The notes beneath the pieces were generated by a model. It was given only the letters and a program-made list of their open reading frames with translations. It was not told where the DNA came from and searched no databases. 64,000 bases of DNA. Source: Tubulanus polymorphus (lineage: Eukaryota; Nemertea; Palaeonemertea; Tubulaniformes; Tubulanidae). The stretch lies in assembly GCF_964204645.1 (NCBI RefSeq), contig NC_134025.1, positions 16,832,001 through 16,896,000 of the forward strand, read 5' to 3'. The position numbers were made by a program, and so were the translations under genes. Shown here in pieces: positions 32,726 through 45,900 of this stretch; the stretch's first letter is position 1, and each line of letters begins with the position of its first letter.

Positions 32726-33146
32726 AGACCACAATTAGGTTAGTAGCTCGAAGATGCGCAGGGCCGGACCCCAAAAATAGTACCTAGAGTGAAGAAGAGG
32801 TCCCCCATAAATGTTGCCATAATTTCTGCAAATGGGATAGGTAACGAATTTCGGTTATATGTATGAAATCCATTGATCCTGAGAGACAGATTGATGATGA
32901 AATAAGGGATTCCCTGGACTTTTTTTGCTTGGAGTAAGGGTACCAAACACGGTGGGGGATTCCCTTAGATATTTGGCTCGGATGTACTGGCATACCTGTA
33001 CTGGGATACCCCTCCTTTCTAAAGGTTTGATTATTTCAAAAGTTAGGTTGGGTATGTGGGGCGAAAACCACTTCAATGCGTAGCTAAGATGCTGGCCTAT
33101 GAGCCATAAGCAGGATTTCCCCTGAATTTACGCGCTTATATATGAA
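32726..33146. other. Host DNA without recognisable feature
   Basis: Three overlapping minus-strand frames exist here but show no domain, and their overlap argues against coding. Confidence 0.45.
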
Positions 33147-33856
33147 CTAAACTCTCTAATTTCTTGTTTTTACTATAGGATATAGAAGATTTTGGAATAG
33201 TGGTCTGAGCTCTGACAAAAGCCACGTTCTCTCTTTATGATCATGTCGCACCGCCATCTATCCACCAGTCCTTTTTGGATTGCTAAGTATCGCCAGGTAC
33301 CATCTATAGACAATTTACGGGAGCTACCACCCGCTATAGTCCCCTATTCTTAAATCGCACCCACGTGGTTATGTTATTATTTATATATGACGTCATCGAC
33401 AAACTCGTCTTGGAACTAATGACGACCGAAACGGAGACTTGGAAAACTTTACGGTTTTTGCGGTGCTCTGTGCACGCGGCAACAACCAGGGACACATTTC
33501 CATGATTATATTGTATTCTTTCCGGCGATAGCATAGCATTCACGAGACGTGTAGCCGTAGGCTATTTCTGACATAGTTTTAGATCCTGGACCTGGTTTAG
33601 TACATACCTTGCCATACTGATTTTCAACGGATCGGCAGACTTCCAACTCCAAACATTCGACTTCCACGCTGCCGCCGTGAACTGAACGTTGGACTGTTTG
33701 AGATCAGTCAGGATTAGGGTCGTTTCGCCTATCGCTTAGCATTTTCGATTTCGGCATAGTCTATCTTAGTAGACTGGTTCCGGTCTCTGGGAGCTCAGAC
33801 CGCTATTCTAAAATCTTCTATATCCTATGGTAAAAACAAGAATTTTGAGAGTTTAG
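33147..33856. mobile_element. MITE with about 65-bp TIRs (CTAAACTCTC ends)
   Basis: The ends read CTAAACTCTC...GAGAGTTTAG, and the inverted similarity continues through CTTGTTTTTAC, ATAGGATATAGAAGATTTT and GTGGTCTGAGCTC. The flanks join into a sequence found inverted near 40050-40095 (TATATATGAAC and CATTATGAG), supporting these limits. The interior holds an inverted piece of the host repeat at 23264-24066. The family is uncertain. Confidence 0.65.
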
Positions 33857-34379
33857 CATTATGAGTTTTCCGGTTTGCTCGGCTACCCGTACTGGCGGGG
33901 TAGTCTAGATAGGCAAATGAAAGCTCCGGTTTGCTGAACTACCCCTCTTTGCGGGGATGCGGTATGATGTTTGAGCTGACAGTTTCAAGTGGTTAATGGG
34001 TGTTTCAAGTGCTTACAACGATGCTTATTACTTAATGTGGTACATGGTGGTTTAAAAAAAGATTTCATAATAATACGCTCACCGCGTGGGCTTCGTACAA
34101 AGACCACTGCCTGTGGCCTTCCCAAATTTTAATTGTTCTGTCCGATTTGGTTTCGTCCAATTGAAAGACTGCCTTTTCCAGTTAGGGCATTTTTGGATCA
34201 CATCACTCAGGAAATGACTTACGCTTTTGGGCCCTTTCGTCGGTCCCACGTGTTTCATTTGAGCTATAGACCACATGGTGACACCATGATGGTCAGAAAC
34301 TGACCAATTGGGATATTCCCGAGTCTGAACACCTGACTGCGAATTTCGGAAATTTATCAAGTCATGTTTGTTTTCAAAC
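33857..34379. other. Host DNA without recognisable feature
   Basis: A 93-codon minus-strand frame has no domain signature. Confidence 0.4.
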
Positions 34380-34800
34380 TACCGAGGTATCATCATTGCA
34401 AATTCATAAAGTGACCATCACTGACCACCACTGACCAATTCAAACTTCTCGAATATGAGTTCGATATACCGCGTTATGGTGTCAAACTAGAAAGGATTCG
34501 CCATAAATATTGAGAATTCATAAATTGACCATCACTGACCACCACTGACCAATTCAAACTTCTCGAATATGAGAACGATATACCGCGTTATGGTGTCAAA
34601 CTAGAAAAGATTCGCCATTGAAAATTCATGAATTGACCATCACTGACCACCACTGACCAATTGAAACTTCTCGAATGTAAGAAAGATATACCGGTACCGC
34701 ATTTGGTGTGAAACTAGAAAGCATTCCCCATTAGAATTCATAAATTGACCATCACTGACCACCACTGCCCAAGTGAAACTTCTCGAATATGGTCGAATTC
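34380..34800. repeat. Tandem repeat, about 115-bp units, four copies
   Basis: Each unit carries TTGACCATCACTGACCACCA, CAAACTTCTCGAATATGAG and TATACCG with TGGTGTCAAACTAGAAA. The first and last units are partial. Confidence 0.8.
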
Positions 34801-36539
34801 GAAAGTGTTTGTCGTCGTATTGTTATTTCTAGAGACCAGCAGTATGTTTTGCTACTGTTTCTGAATGGCGTTGACATGATGGAAATATATTACTCCTAAA
34901 TAGGTTACACATCTGGACCTCACTTGCCGCAGTGCGTTATTTTGACTGCATAGTAATGCTAATACATAAACTTTTTTACTACTTGACTCAAAGCTTGACG
35001 CGAATCATCGGAACAGTACTGCGTTTGAAAACGAATAGAAAATGTTTACGAGAAGCACCTGCAAATAAGTTATGATAAGATTAAATCTATGGTTAATCGA
35101 TACTTAAAAAAAACAATTAAATCACAGGCAAGATGACTAAGAACCGTCTTTCAACCAATCAGCGCGATGCCAATTAATTAAATCATTAAACGCATTAGGC
35201 TCCTAATATTTGTAATCATTTGTCGTTCTTTAAATTTGGCCACTTTTGTTTCAGAAAACCGCGTACTAGACCAGTGGTCACCAAGGCATTAAAAAAGTTT
35301 TGAAAATTCGATGGTAACGATTTGTCCGTCAAAAAACTGTTTCGTTAATATTTCAAGTTTTTTTTTAACTCTTGTACAGAATTCACTATATGAAAAGTGT
35401 TCATAGGAATTGAAATTCGGTGTGATATCAGTCACCTGTTACCCCTTTTTCATTGTCAGTTCTTTATTGCACTATCATGCGCTCTTCTAAAATAGAAAAG
35501 AACATGTGTGTTTCGTTATAAACAAGGTTAAATTCCAAACGCACATGAAATATCACACAATATACACATCTAGCATTTTCTCTAACTAGGCCCTTTCCAA
35601 ATGGCAATTGTTTAGTTTTTTTAACGGCCGACATTCAGAAGCACCTAAAAACCAGTGGTAGCGCTTGAGATTTTCAGTGTAGGTAGGGCACATCTCACAT
35701 CGACTCGGCTCGCAGTCGGTTCGTTTAATGGGAACACATCTGGTTGACACTAGTTTCACAGTAGACGAAATCAGAAAACTTTTTTCAAATGCCTTTGATA
35801 ACATCTTAAACATAGTATTCTTCTTAATTAGATTTCGTTGATTCCATAGATATGTTTTTATGAAAATTGCTCCAGTTATAACGGATTCATGTGAAATCAT
35901 TATTTTCAAAATATTCAATTTTCTCCGCTTTTGAAGAAATTCTGACACAATATCATCTCCACTCGACACATGATTTTACTTCGGCGCCTTTAAGGGAGTG
36001 TCCCTTAAAGTTGAGTTCTTACTTAGTCAAACAAGGAGATATGCCTGATTCCTTTTTAAAATTTAGATTTCGACAGATATCATCAAATTACTAGAAAGGG
36101 ACAGCAGCGTTCGGTCATCCACGAAAAATACCTAAAATGCAGTCCTGGGGTTATGGAAAAACAGGACACGAAACATACAGAAAAATCCTTTGTTTGGTTG
36201 ACTGAAATTATTATTGAACTCTTAAATAGCGACATTCAGAGAAACAAAAACATAAGAATATAATCTCGCCCACCCGTTAAAAAACATAACGTAATGATAT
36301 GAGGCCATGCGTCATCTTTAATTGAAATCACATTATATTCATTCTCATGCGAGGATGGGTCTCCAAATTCATAGGATAAGGAGAATAATGGTTTGAATGA
36401 TGAATACAACTGATAAAGCGCCAATTTCACTGATTCTTGCATATAAATGCTCAAAGGCGCTTTACAGTAATCGAGTAAACAGGTGCGTTTTTAGGAGTCT
36501 TTTGAATTTGAATTCAAATCGGGTGTTCATGACGACTAT
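34801..36539. other. Host DNA without recognisable gene
   Basis: The longest frame (127 codons, minus, 35586-35969) has scattered Cys residues but no motif I know. Confidence 0.4.
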
Positions 36540-36946
36540 AGGCGCTTTTACGAAACTGAATCTTTGTAAATCGATTTAAGTTTCACGTTTACCGCACGCG
36601 GTTTAGTGAATCCGATTTGGTAAATCAACTCGTTTATGGACGCGGTTTAGTAAATTGATTTATTAAATCGACTAACTTGCTCGGCGAGCAAGTTAGTGGC
36701 GATTTAGTCAGTGAAATCCAACATGGCGTCCTCTTCGACCGCGGGCTAAAGACATCTATTGCAGACCATCATCTATCAATAATTCGGTCACCATTGACGC
36801 CCATTTTCTTTCGAATCGCGACCTTTAAATTGATAAATTGATTCGACTCATTTACGAAAAACGATTCGATTTACTAATCCTTTCGTTTTCCAACATCGAA
36901 TCGGATTTAGCTAAACCGAATCGGATTCAATTTCGTAAAAGCGCCT
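36540..36946. mobile_element. Harbinger-like MITE with TAT flanks
   Basis: The 407-bp element begins AGGCGCTTTTACGAAA and ends TTTCGTAAAAGCGCCT, flanked by TAT on both sides (36537-36539 and 36947-36949). The interior has many GATTTAGTAAATC-type inverted words. The 3-bp AT-only duplication fits PIF/Harbinger elements. Confidence 0.65.
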
Positions 36947-39194
36947 TATAATTGAGCATTCTAGGGCTGGAGCAAGAAACGTGTGGGATCGTCCGCCAAG
37001 GTATCGCTAAGGAGTCAGTCCGTGGTGGCTTTTGAAAGCGACGACCGCATGTGAATGCATTGATTGAATGACATCACAAAAGTCAGATTATATAAAATTA
37101 AACATGATATACGGATAGGTTCTTCCAATTAGGCCTATACTGGTAAAAATGAAATGACCCAATATGTGATATAAATGTTCAATCAAAAAGTAGAAAGTGA
37201 ATCCGTAATTCCAGTATGGTAGGCCTATTGTTACAACATCGAACACTCAAATTCAATCCTTTGTTAAATTGGTAGCCAGTGTAGATGAGCAAGTATCGTG
37301 GTCCCTGATTTTAGTTATCGTAATAATTCAAGCCACGCGATTTTGAAGTTCAACAAGTTGGAGTTTGTGTAAAGATGAATGAGTTTGAAATGGAGTGGAC
37401 TTCAGATATTACTGTTTGCATGCCTATGCATGCCAAAAAAATTCCTTGTGTAAAGCTCAACTTTGTAAATTCCTGGAAAAGCTCGCCTCGGATATTTCAA
37501 TAATGATTAAACATTAATTTTCCCAACGAAAAACCTAAACAACCAATGTACGCTTGCTTTAAGTTTACCAACGCACTATCGTTGCTTTTTCTAGCTATTT
37601 GTACTGTTTTCCACAAAAAGATTGCATTCTTTATTACAGGATTTAAGGATACAACTCTAAAACCAGTTAGTTTAAATTAACCATTATACAATATGATACA
37701 TGACCAAATACACTGTTAATATGAAAAAGATCCACTATGTACACATTTCAAATCTCAAACCAAGTTTTATCATTAGAACATTACGACACAACGTTCGATC
37801 GTTCACTAGAGATCATCTTTTTGAATTTGTACACAGTGAATTTTCGTATCGTATTATGGTATTATCAATTCTCCGCATTTGAGTGTGACTATTCTACAAA
37901 TACAAAGTTATTTTTAGCAATGAAGTTTTAATTGTCATTTTAAATGTTAACTATCCACTGGTATGTAAACTTACTAACTTTTGGCAACTGACCTCAAATC
38001 GTGGAATGGGCTCAGGTAGCCTGCTGATCCACTCTTCATTAATACTACTAAAGAAATATTCAGTATAAGAAGTAAAAAGTATATTAGAGTACTATTTATC
38101 TTTATATCGCAATAATTTGTGTACGTATGATTGAAAAACGATATTCTATGGAGTCTCATGTTACGTACTTATGATTATTGTGTATAAGATCAATAATTAG
38201 CAACCCTCCACGGATACGAAGCGGCCTAAGTTTACATCCTACCATAATTTTCCCTAAACTCTCAGCATTATATCAAGATCGGTCTTAGAAAATATATGAA
38301 GGACGTGTTCACAGGTTAACGAGGCCAAAAATCTTCCTCAAAATTTCAAATTTTTACGAGCAAAGATAATATACTTCATGCTTTTGGTGCAGAAATAATG
38401 AATATCCACAAATTGCAAATTGTGATCAAAGTAAACGATCCGAGTGTGGAATTGTTTCGAATTCAGGGTTCTCCCATTTACTCTCCGGTATTTTACAATG
38501 TTTCAATAAGATACGTAAGTCGCACTTTTGTAGTGATACAGCTTTCTCTATCGGTCAGCGTTGTGATCACTTAAAATTACCCATTAGTTTGAATTCTCAC
38601 TGAACTACTACATCCCTTATAACGAATATATATTTCATATGAGGCGATTAACTTTGATGATCTGCGGTCAGTGGACAGCAGTTACGAAACATTCAAAACT
38701 ACTACATTATCTTCCATCTATTCATTATTCATTTAATGATATGATATGATATGATATGATATAATATCTCCTTTAGTGTTCAGTTTAAACGTCTTGAACG
38801 CAAATGTTTGACAAGTTTCGCATAATGGTACCGATACGCACGTTCACACTAGTGAAATGTGCACGTTACAGGCTCAAATGCGCACGTTACAATTACAAAT
38901 CGAAACGTTGTTCGTTCAAAACCCGATGTGAAAATCTTTTGCATTTAGTGGGAAATTTCAAAGTTAGCTTCCTACAATAAAAATTGGACAAGACTTTTAA
39001 AACGACACATTTAATAAGAGTAGTACTGACGAAGGATTCAGGCAATACCCCGTGTTATTTCTAAAAACATTTAACCGGTAATTAGACAGTACTGGTGTAG
39101 CTTGTACAGGTAAAAGAGTTGTTATATTTACGTTCAGACCGAATGAAATTATTTGATACGAGACACGACTAAGTTGTGTCCGAAACAGATAAAT
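36947..39194. other. Host DNA without recognisable gene
   Basis: Nothing codes convincingly. A short ATGAT pentamer run lies at about 38738-38762. Confidence 0.4.
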
Positions 39195-39725
39195 ATAGCT
39201 ATGTGGTCAGTATTGGTCAAGATTTGGTCACTTGAATAGTTGTTAGATGAAAGCCCACACCATTTCTAATTATTTGACACCAAACACGACTGTGTTGCTT
39301 CTAGAATAAACAAATTACTTTAAGGTCAGTATTGGTAAAATATTGGTCAGTTAAATAGTTGTTAGATCATAGCCCGCATCGTATCTAGTAGCTCGACGCC
39401 CAAACACGATTTTATTGCTTTACTAAACATAAGAATTACATATGGTGGGTTCTAGTTAGTGGTAACTGGTCAGTACTGGTCAAGCATTGGTCAGTTAAAC
39501 AATTTTTAGTTTAATGTCCACATTATATCTAGTTATTTGACACCAAACAACTTAATTGTTTGCAAAACAGATAATTTACTATATAGCCAGTACTGGTCAT
39601 GCATTGGTCAGTTGATAGACCAAGGTCCACGCCACGAGTTATTTGATACTAAACATGATTGTGTCGTTTCCGAAAATTTATCTGTTGGGCAATTTGTGGT
39701 CAGCCCTGGTTCGTTGGTTCTTATT
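39195..39725. repeat. Degenerate tandem repeat, about 120-bp units
   Basis: Units contain GGTCAGTATTGGTCA, AATAGTTGTTAGAT and TTTGACACCAAACACGA. About five diverged copies. The GGTCA words recall, in inverted sense, the repeat at 34380-34800. Confidence 0.65.
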
Positions 39726-41290
39726 TTGCGGGCATTTTATCTCGAACCACCGAAAGACTGAATTACTAATCAATTCAACAGATCATTAATTAATGGAAAT
39801 GAAGATCAGTGTTAACTAAGTCCTTAGTCTGAATAAAATGTATGTGGTATTATACGGGTGCTATGGTGCTGCACACCGAACTGTAACTTTTTATTTTCAC
39901 TACTACTGTAATTGACTATGATGTTTTCAAGTGGTCTTAAGTACCGCTAATAGCCGAAAGTCGTTGATTTATGTGAAATTTACACACGGCGCCACCCGTT
40001 GGTAGTAAAAGTCACCCGAGCAATACGGGTGTTAATAGATACGCTAGCAAACCGGCATTCTCATAATGGTTCATATATAAGCGCGTAAACTCCGGGGAAA
40101 TCCTGGGTAAAAGTGCAGATCTGCACCTCTCGTGATTGATGCAACCTACTGATGGACAGAATCCAGGCTAAAATCTTTCTAGTGAAGATATCTTAAAATT
40201 TAACCAATGGCAATCGCAATGTACCCCATCCTCGCTTGCCAGGGGTCCGGTATCACTCCCGAACTCGCTTCCACCAGCCCCCTGGCCTCACGAAGCGTGA
40301 TTTCATTACTGGCGCTGTTGCGCGTGACGTCATATATCGATTTGCGAAATACTTCCTTGTTCGGTAAAACGTTCGCTGATTGGTCAATTTAACGGGAAAA
40401 CCAACAGAAGTCTACTGACGGTTTGTTACAAGCGCTGTGATTGGTACGACCGGATTCTGGTCGGCTAGTAACGACTCCAACGACTCGTGAGGTCAAGGGG
40501 TTCGGGGAACAGCTATAGCGTAGTGGGTTCGAATCCCTTGACGGGTGAAGATGAATGTACCCCAGGAACAGGCACAATGACCGATGTACGACGTCGGATT
40601 TTGGTTGATATTTAGTCAAAGCGCATAATGACGTAAAACTTACGTCCTATTCATGTCGCGCTATTGCCAGATAATATAATTTCGGTTGTTATCTGGTCAC
40701 ATCACGGTTCGACGTAAATCTGATGTCGTGGTTACGTCACAAAATTATCAAAAAGTGCCGAACTTGTCCCGTCGTAAGTGACGCAAGACCGACGCCGCGA
40801 TATGGCAAATTATTTTTGTCCGGATTTTGGTTGATTCATTGATTACGACACGACGCAAGACTCAACGTTAACTGAAATTACAGTGCAGAGGTTACCGGGT
40901 GCAGAAAGCTGCTGGCCAATACGCGGTCGTGCAGTTTGATTTTTCAAACCCATTCCCAAACATCGCAAAAATCCGCATTTTTATATTTAATCACACAAAT
41001 ATTGCTATATTTATTTATTTGTCGTATACTTTGGCGATGTCTCAATATTAAATCTTAATTAAATTGTTTAAGCTGGTGGGATTCGAACCTAAAACATACT
41101 ATGACGTCATTGGGATACCATCTGTCTCAGGGATTCCCTCATCGATAGGCGCGAGTGGTTTAATTTTGAAAATGTTTGCTCAGTTTTAAATTGGCACTCG
41201 TTGAAGATCTCATTACAAGGTAATGATGACTGACTATCCGTAGATACTTGTTCAGGACGAATTTTAACTGACGTTGTTTTGATGTAAGGT
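39726..41290. repeat. Host DNA with the second SINE-like repeat copy
   Basis: The part 40285-40560 is an inverted relative of 17995-18225 and ends with GTGGGTTCGAATCCCTTGAC. The sequence at 40050-40130 recurs in fragments near 33110-33150 and, inverted, near 60300-60340. No gene. Confidence 0.5.
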
Positions 41291-41970
41291 TAAAAGGCTT
41301 GTCGACAAGCAACGCGACGCCTACCGACTCCTACCGACGCAACTGAGCAACTGCAATCGCAGCCCAGCTTATAATGTCGACTGCGCTCCGATTCGCAGCA
41401 ACTGAGGCCGACTAGCGGGATATGAGATCCTCCCAGTTGCTTCCCTGCTTATGTCGGTTGCGATTACTAGCAACTGCAACAGCTCAAATGGTCACGTGAT
41501 AAGCATTTTGAGAATAAATTCGAATTATTAGGAAATATATTTCTATTAGAAAAGCTATTTCTTTGAGACTTTGATTTTTCTGATTCTGTTTTGAATACAA
41601 CGTGCTAGCGACATCATATAACGATGGCCGCTCACACCATAATTCTCCCAATTTCGTTTCTAGATCTTCGGTCCAGTCCTCTGCCGTGCTGAAGGTTTGG
41701 TTTACGTTTTGAACTACTTGAATTTGAAAGTTTATGACTAATTACGAATGACGCTAACTAGCGGTGATAATTTGTACTATGTATACGCGGTCTCTCATTG
41801 GCTGGAACCCCTGCGCTCAGTTCCGTCGCGTCGCAGATGAGCTTATGTCGGCTGCGATCGAAAGCAACTGCCCGCCTTCCGTAGGCCGGAGTAGAACATG
41901 GGCAACTAGCCGGATACGGCTGGCGACGAGTCGGTAGGCGTCGCGTTGCCGTCGCAAGCCGGCTTATGTC
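41291..41970. repeat. GC-rich palindromic host repeat, left part of Polinton target
   Basis: AACGCGACGCCTACCGAC lies near 41311 and its inverted form GTCGGTAGGCGTCGCGTTG near 41930; a third copy flanks the other side of the Polinton at 59981-60010. GCTTATGTCGG words recur at about 41447 and 41840, and the Polinton entered one such word. It looks like a MITE or satellite that copy B landed in. Confidence 0.6.
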
Positions 41971-42141
41971 AGTAATAGGGGTAATGGGCTTTCATACCAA
42001 AGGTCGAACGGTCGAGCTCATTAAAAAACAAAACATTAAAAGTAATTTAAAACTATAATATATTTTCATAACCGTGTGCATTTTATATTAAAACTAAATA
42101 TTTATTCTAAGATATCAATAATTTAAAAAGCATATTATATT

Positions 42142-42195
42142 AAATCAATTGGTCGCTCCACTTCGCTACCGCTCCGCTCCGCGACCAATTGATTT
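42142..42195. repeat. GC-rich hairpin at the centre of the TIR palindrome
   Basis: AAATCAATTGGTCGC (42142-42156) pairs perfectly with GCGACCAATTGATTT (42181-42195) around the loop-like TCCACTTCGCTACCGCTCCG region. It stands out as GC-rich in a very AT-rich element and lies almost exactly at the midpoint of the 404-bp palindrome. The right TIR has it with one arm mismatch (near 59674-59728). Confidence 0.85.
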
Positions 42196-42428
42196 ATTTA
42201 CAATACACAAATTCATATAATCAAATATATTCAAATAATAATAATTATTCTATTATTCAACTGAAATACACACGGTTATGCAAATATATTATAGTTTTAA
42301 ATTACTTTTAATATTTGTTATTAATGAACTCGACCATTCAACCTTTGATATGAAAGCCCATTACCCCTATTACTCTTAAAATATTCATATAAATGAATAA
42401 CATTTAAATCATTGAACTTCTAAAATCA

Positions 42429-42457
42429 ATTTTAATAAAAAATTTAGTATTAAAATG
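42429..42457 (+). promoter_or_regulatory. Early-type upstream box (TTTTAATAAAA...TATTAAAATG)
   Basis: TTTTAATAAAA is followed about 10 bases later by TATTAAAATG, which includes the start codon of the zinc-finger gene. The same arrangement precedes 46523 (plus), 62750 (minus) and 59417 (minus, TIR copy), and a looser form precedes 53360. None of these encodes a virion protein that I recognise. The role as a promoter is inferred from recurrence and position. Confidence 0.6.
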
Positions 42458-42994
42458 GAAGCAAATAAGTACTACTGTCCAACATGTAATATCAATATAG
42501 ATAAATCCCAAAAAGCAAGACACAATAAAACTAAAACACATTTAGAGAATAAATTGAAACTAGAATATGAAGATGATATATTAGAAACTAAATTAGATGA
42601 ATTAAAGAATGAAAAAGAAGCATACAAATGTGATACATGTAATCAATCATTTAGTGATAAAAGATATTATAATGAACATTTAAAATCTAAAAGTCATATT
42701 AGAAATATGAATAATGATATTTTAGGAGAAGATTATTTTGATAATGATAACGATAAGAAACATAAGACAATTAAAAGAATAAGAAATAAATTAAACAATA
42801 AAAGACCATACATGGAAGATGTAAGAAAATATATTAATTTATTGGATAATAAAAAAGATATTGAGATAACCGAAGCATTTAAAAGTGATATTGGTCCAGC
42901 AGCTATCGAGTTTAAATTTCATAAAGGAAAAACATTAGAAGAAAATAAAAAAACATTTAGAAAATATGAAAGAAATAATAAAAATAATAACTGA
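42455..42994 (+). CDS. C2H2 zinc-finger protein upstream of polymerase
   Basis: The 179-residue protein carries two fingers: YYCPTCNINIDKSQKARH with a KTH partner (residues about 6-30) and YKCDTCNQSFSDKRYYNEH followed by a second His (residues about 56-80), then a basic segment. Its first 38 codons lie in the left TIR, so a truncated duplicate exists at the right end (59166-59417). The last 29 bases overlap the polymerase frame. Polinton polymerases often have N-terminal zinc fingers, so this could be the front of the polymerase separated by a frameshift in the A-rich overlap; an overlapping gene pair is equally possible. Confidence 0.75.
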   Translation: MEANKYYCPTCNINIDKSQKARHNKTKTHLENKLKLEYEDDILETKLDELKNEKEAYKCDTCNQSFSDKRYYNEHLKSKSHIRNMNNDILGEDYFDNDNDKKHKTIKRIRNKLNNKRPYMEDVRKYINLLDNKKDIEITEAFKSDIGPAAIEFKFHKGKTLEENKKTFRKYERNNKNNN

Positions 42995-45900
42995 TGTTGA
43001 ATATCCTAAAATTAGTATATCAGTTAAAGTAAAGTTTATAAAATCTGAAGATAAACCAATATACAATATAAATTCTCATTCACAACATATTATATCAAAA
43101 CAACATATAGATGACAAATTAGATAAATGTTATAATGAAGTAAAAACTAAAATAGAAGAGAAATATTTTGAAGGATCTGGTTTAATATTTGATGAAATAA
43201 TATTTATGACTTTACATGTTTATAACACAAAATATAATAAGTTAACTAAATCAAAACCAATTGATGAAAATAATGTATCATATTATAAAGAACCAGATAT
43301 TGAAGCATCGAGTTATATTAAACTACCATTTAAAACTAATGCTGTTATAAATGTACAAAATGAAGATGATAAATGTTTTCTATGGGCTATAATAAGTTGT
43401 TTACACCCAACAGAAGATATTACACATAGTTTTAGATTAACTCATTATAAACCATTTGAAAATAATTATAAGATAGATAAGTATCCTGTTAGAATTAAAA
43501 ACATCCCAAAGATAGAAAGAGATAATAATATAAAGATAAATGTATCTGATTTAATCAAATTACCAAATACAAAAGGTAACAATATAAAACATTATACATT
43601 AGAACCTTTATACCTATCAAAAGATTATGATTCAAACGGTGTTATAGATATATTATATTATGAGAATCATTATATGTGGATTAAACAAATAGATTTATTT
43701 TTTAAATCAGAAAATGATCACCATAAAATATATCTTTGTAGAAAATGTTTACATAGATTCAGTAATGAAAGTACATTATTAAATCATAAACATTTATGTG
43801 AAAATCATGATTATTGTAAATTAGTTTTACCAAATGAAAAGGATAAAATATTAGAATTCAAAAAATATGATTACAAAAATAAAGTTCCATTTGTAATATA
43901 TGGAGGTTTTGAATCATTAAATAAAGAATTAACTGATCAAGATAGAAAAGAAATATATTATAAAAGAAAGAAATTAAATTCTAATGAAAATGATTTTTCA
44001 GATGAACCACCAAAAACAAATACTATTAAAAAGATTCATCAATCAGCTGCAGCTTTCGGGTTATATATTAAATCTGATTATCCAGAACTAATTGAAAGTG
44101 AATATTATCATTACAGAAATGAAAATGTTATCAATCATTTTTGTGACTTATTAATTGAATATGAAATAAGATTTAGTAAATTATATAATACAAATATAGA
44201 AATTATAATGACAGAAGAAGATAAAGAAGAATTTGCGTTTGCAGGTAAATGTTATTATTGTGAAAAGATATTTAATTATAAAGATAAAAAAGTAAGAGAC
44301 CATGATCATTTGAATGGAAAGTTTAGAGGCGGCGCACATGAGAATTGTAACTTACAAGCTAAGAAAATTAACTTTGTACCAGTTATATTTCATAATCTAT
44401 CAGGATACGATGCACATTTATTCATCAAACAGTTATGCCATAAAATAGAAGAAATCAATAATGAAATAGAAATATTAAATTCAAATAGATCAAAAGATAA
44501 AATACCAACTTATAAATTTAGAATGTTAGCTAAAACATCTGAGAATTATATATCATTCCAATTTGGTTGCCTAAGATTTATAGATTCATATAGATTTTTA
44601 AATAGTTCATTAGATAACTTATCAAAATCATTAGTTGATGATGAATTAAAAATATTAAAGCAACATTACCCAAATAATGATGATTTTCAATTAATGAGAT
44701 ATAAAGGAGCAATTCCATATTCATTTTATAAATCACATAATGATTTCAATATGACTGAATTATTGAAAGAACAATTCTATGATGAATTAAAAAATGAATA
44801 TGTTAAAGATGAAGTCTATAATAGAACATTGAATATTTGGAATCATTTCAAAATAGAAAATCATGGGCAATTAGTAGATTTATATTTAAAATCAGATGTA
44901 TTATTATTAACCGATATATTCGAAAGGTTTAGAGATGTTAACCTAAAATATTTCAACATTGATCCTTGTCATTGTTATTCATCACCAGGATTAACATGGG
45001 ATTGTGGATTAAAATTTACAAATATAAAAATGGATTCGTTAACAAATATAGATCAATTACTATTATTTGAAAAATCTATAAGAGGAGGAGTTTCAGGTGT
45101 ATTAGGTGATAGATATTTCAATGTAAATGATAACCCTGGATATAAGTTATTATATATAGATGCAAATAATTTGTATGGTTGGGCAATGATGGAACCACAA
45201 CCTTATGGAGTATTTGAATTAACTGAAGTTTTACAGAATGAAAATAATGATAAATTTGATTGGAAGAAAAGAATCCTAGATATTGCAGATGATTCAGATA
45301 CTGGTTACTTCTTTGTTGTAGATTTAGAATATCCTGAACATATTAAATTTAAATCTAGAAATCTAGCATACTGCCCCGAACATAAAACTGTAACTCATGA
45401 AGAATTATCAAATTATCAAAAAAGAATTAAACCCGAAAATCATATTCATACAGAAAAGTTAATGGTAACTCAAGAAGATAAATATAATTATATAGTACAT
45501 TATAGAATGTTAAAGTTTTATCTAAAACAAGGAATGGTTCTAAAAAAAGTACATAGATATATTTCATTTAGTCAATCTAAGTGGTTAGAAAAATATATAG
45601 ATTTTAACATCAAACAGAGAACTAAAGCTAAAACTGATTTCGAAAAAGATTTCTATAAGTTAATGAATAATGCATTCTATGGTAAGACTTGTGAAAACAT
45701 TAGAAATAGAAATGATATTGAGTTAGTCAGTAATGGTAAAAGAATTAGACACTTACAATCATATCCTAAGTTCATTGGTAACAGAATATTTGATGAAAAT
45801 TTAGCCGCAGTTAAGATGAGAAGAACATCAATGAAATTTAATAAACCAATCTATGTTGGCGCTTCAGTTTTAGAATTATCAAAATTACTAATGTATGAAT

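Larger units (their letters stand above)
41971..42568 (+). repeat. Left terminal inverted repeat of copy B
   Basis: The 598 bases pair with 59304-59901. The outer 404 bases (to 42374) are themselves a palindrome: 41971-42085 returns inverted at 42260-42374. The repeat ends inside the first gene, after codon 38 of the zinc-finger frame at 42455. Confidence 0.95.

Noticed and set aside
32740-33076. Three overlapping minus-strand frames
   Set aside because: They overlap one another in all frames and none has a recognisable motif.
35586-35969. 127-codon minus-strand frame
   Set aside because: No domain, no start context and no repeat of the frame elsewhere; expected by chance in this composition.
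40500-40560. tRNA gene (GGTTCGAATCC word)
   Set aside because: No acceptor stem, D arm or anticodon arm can be drawn; the same word occurs in dispersed repeats, so it is at most SINE-derived.
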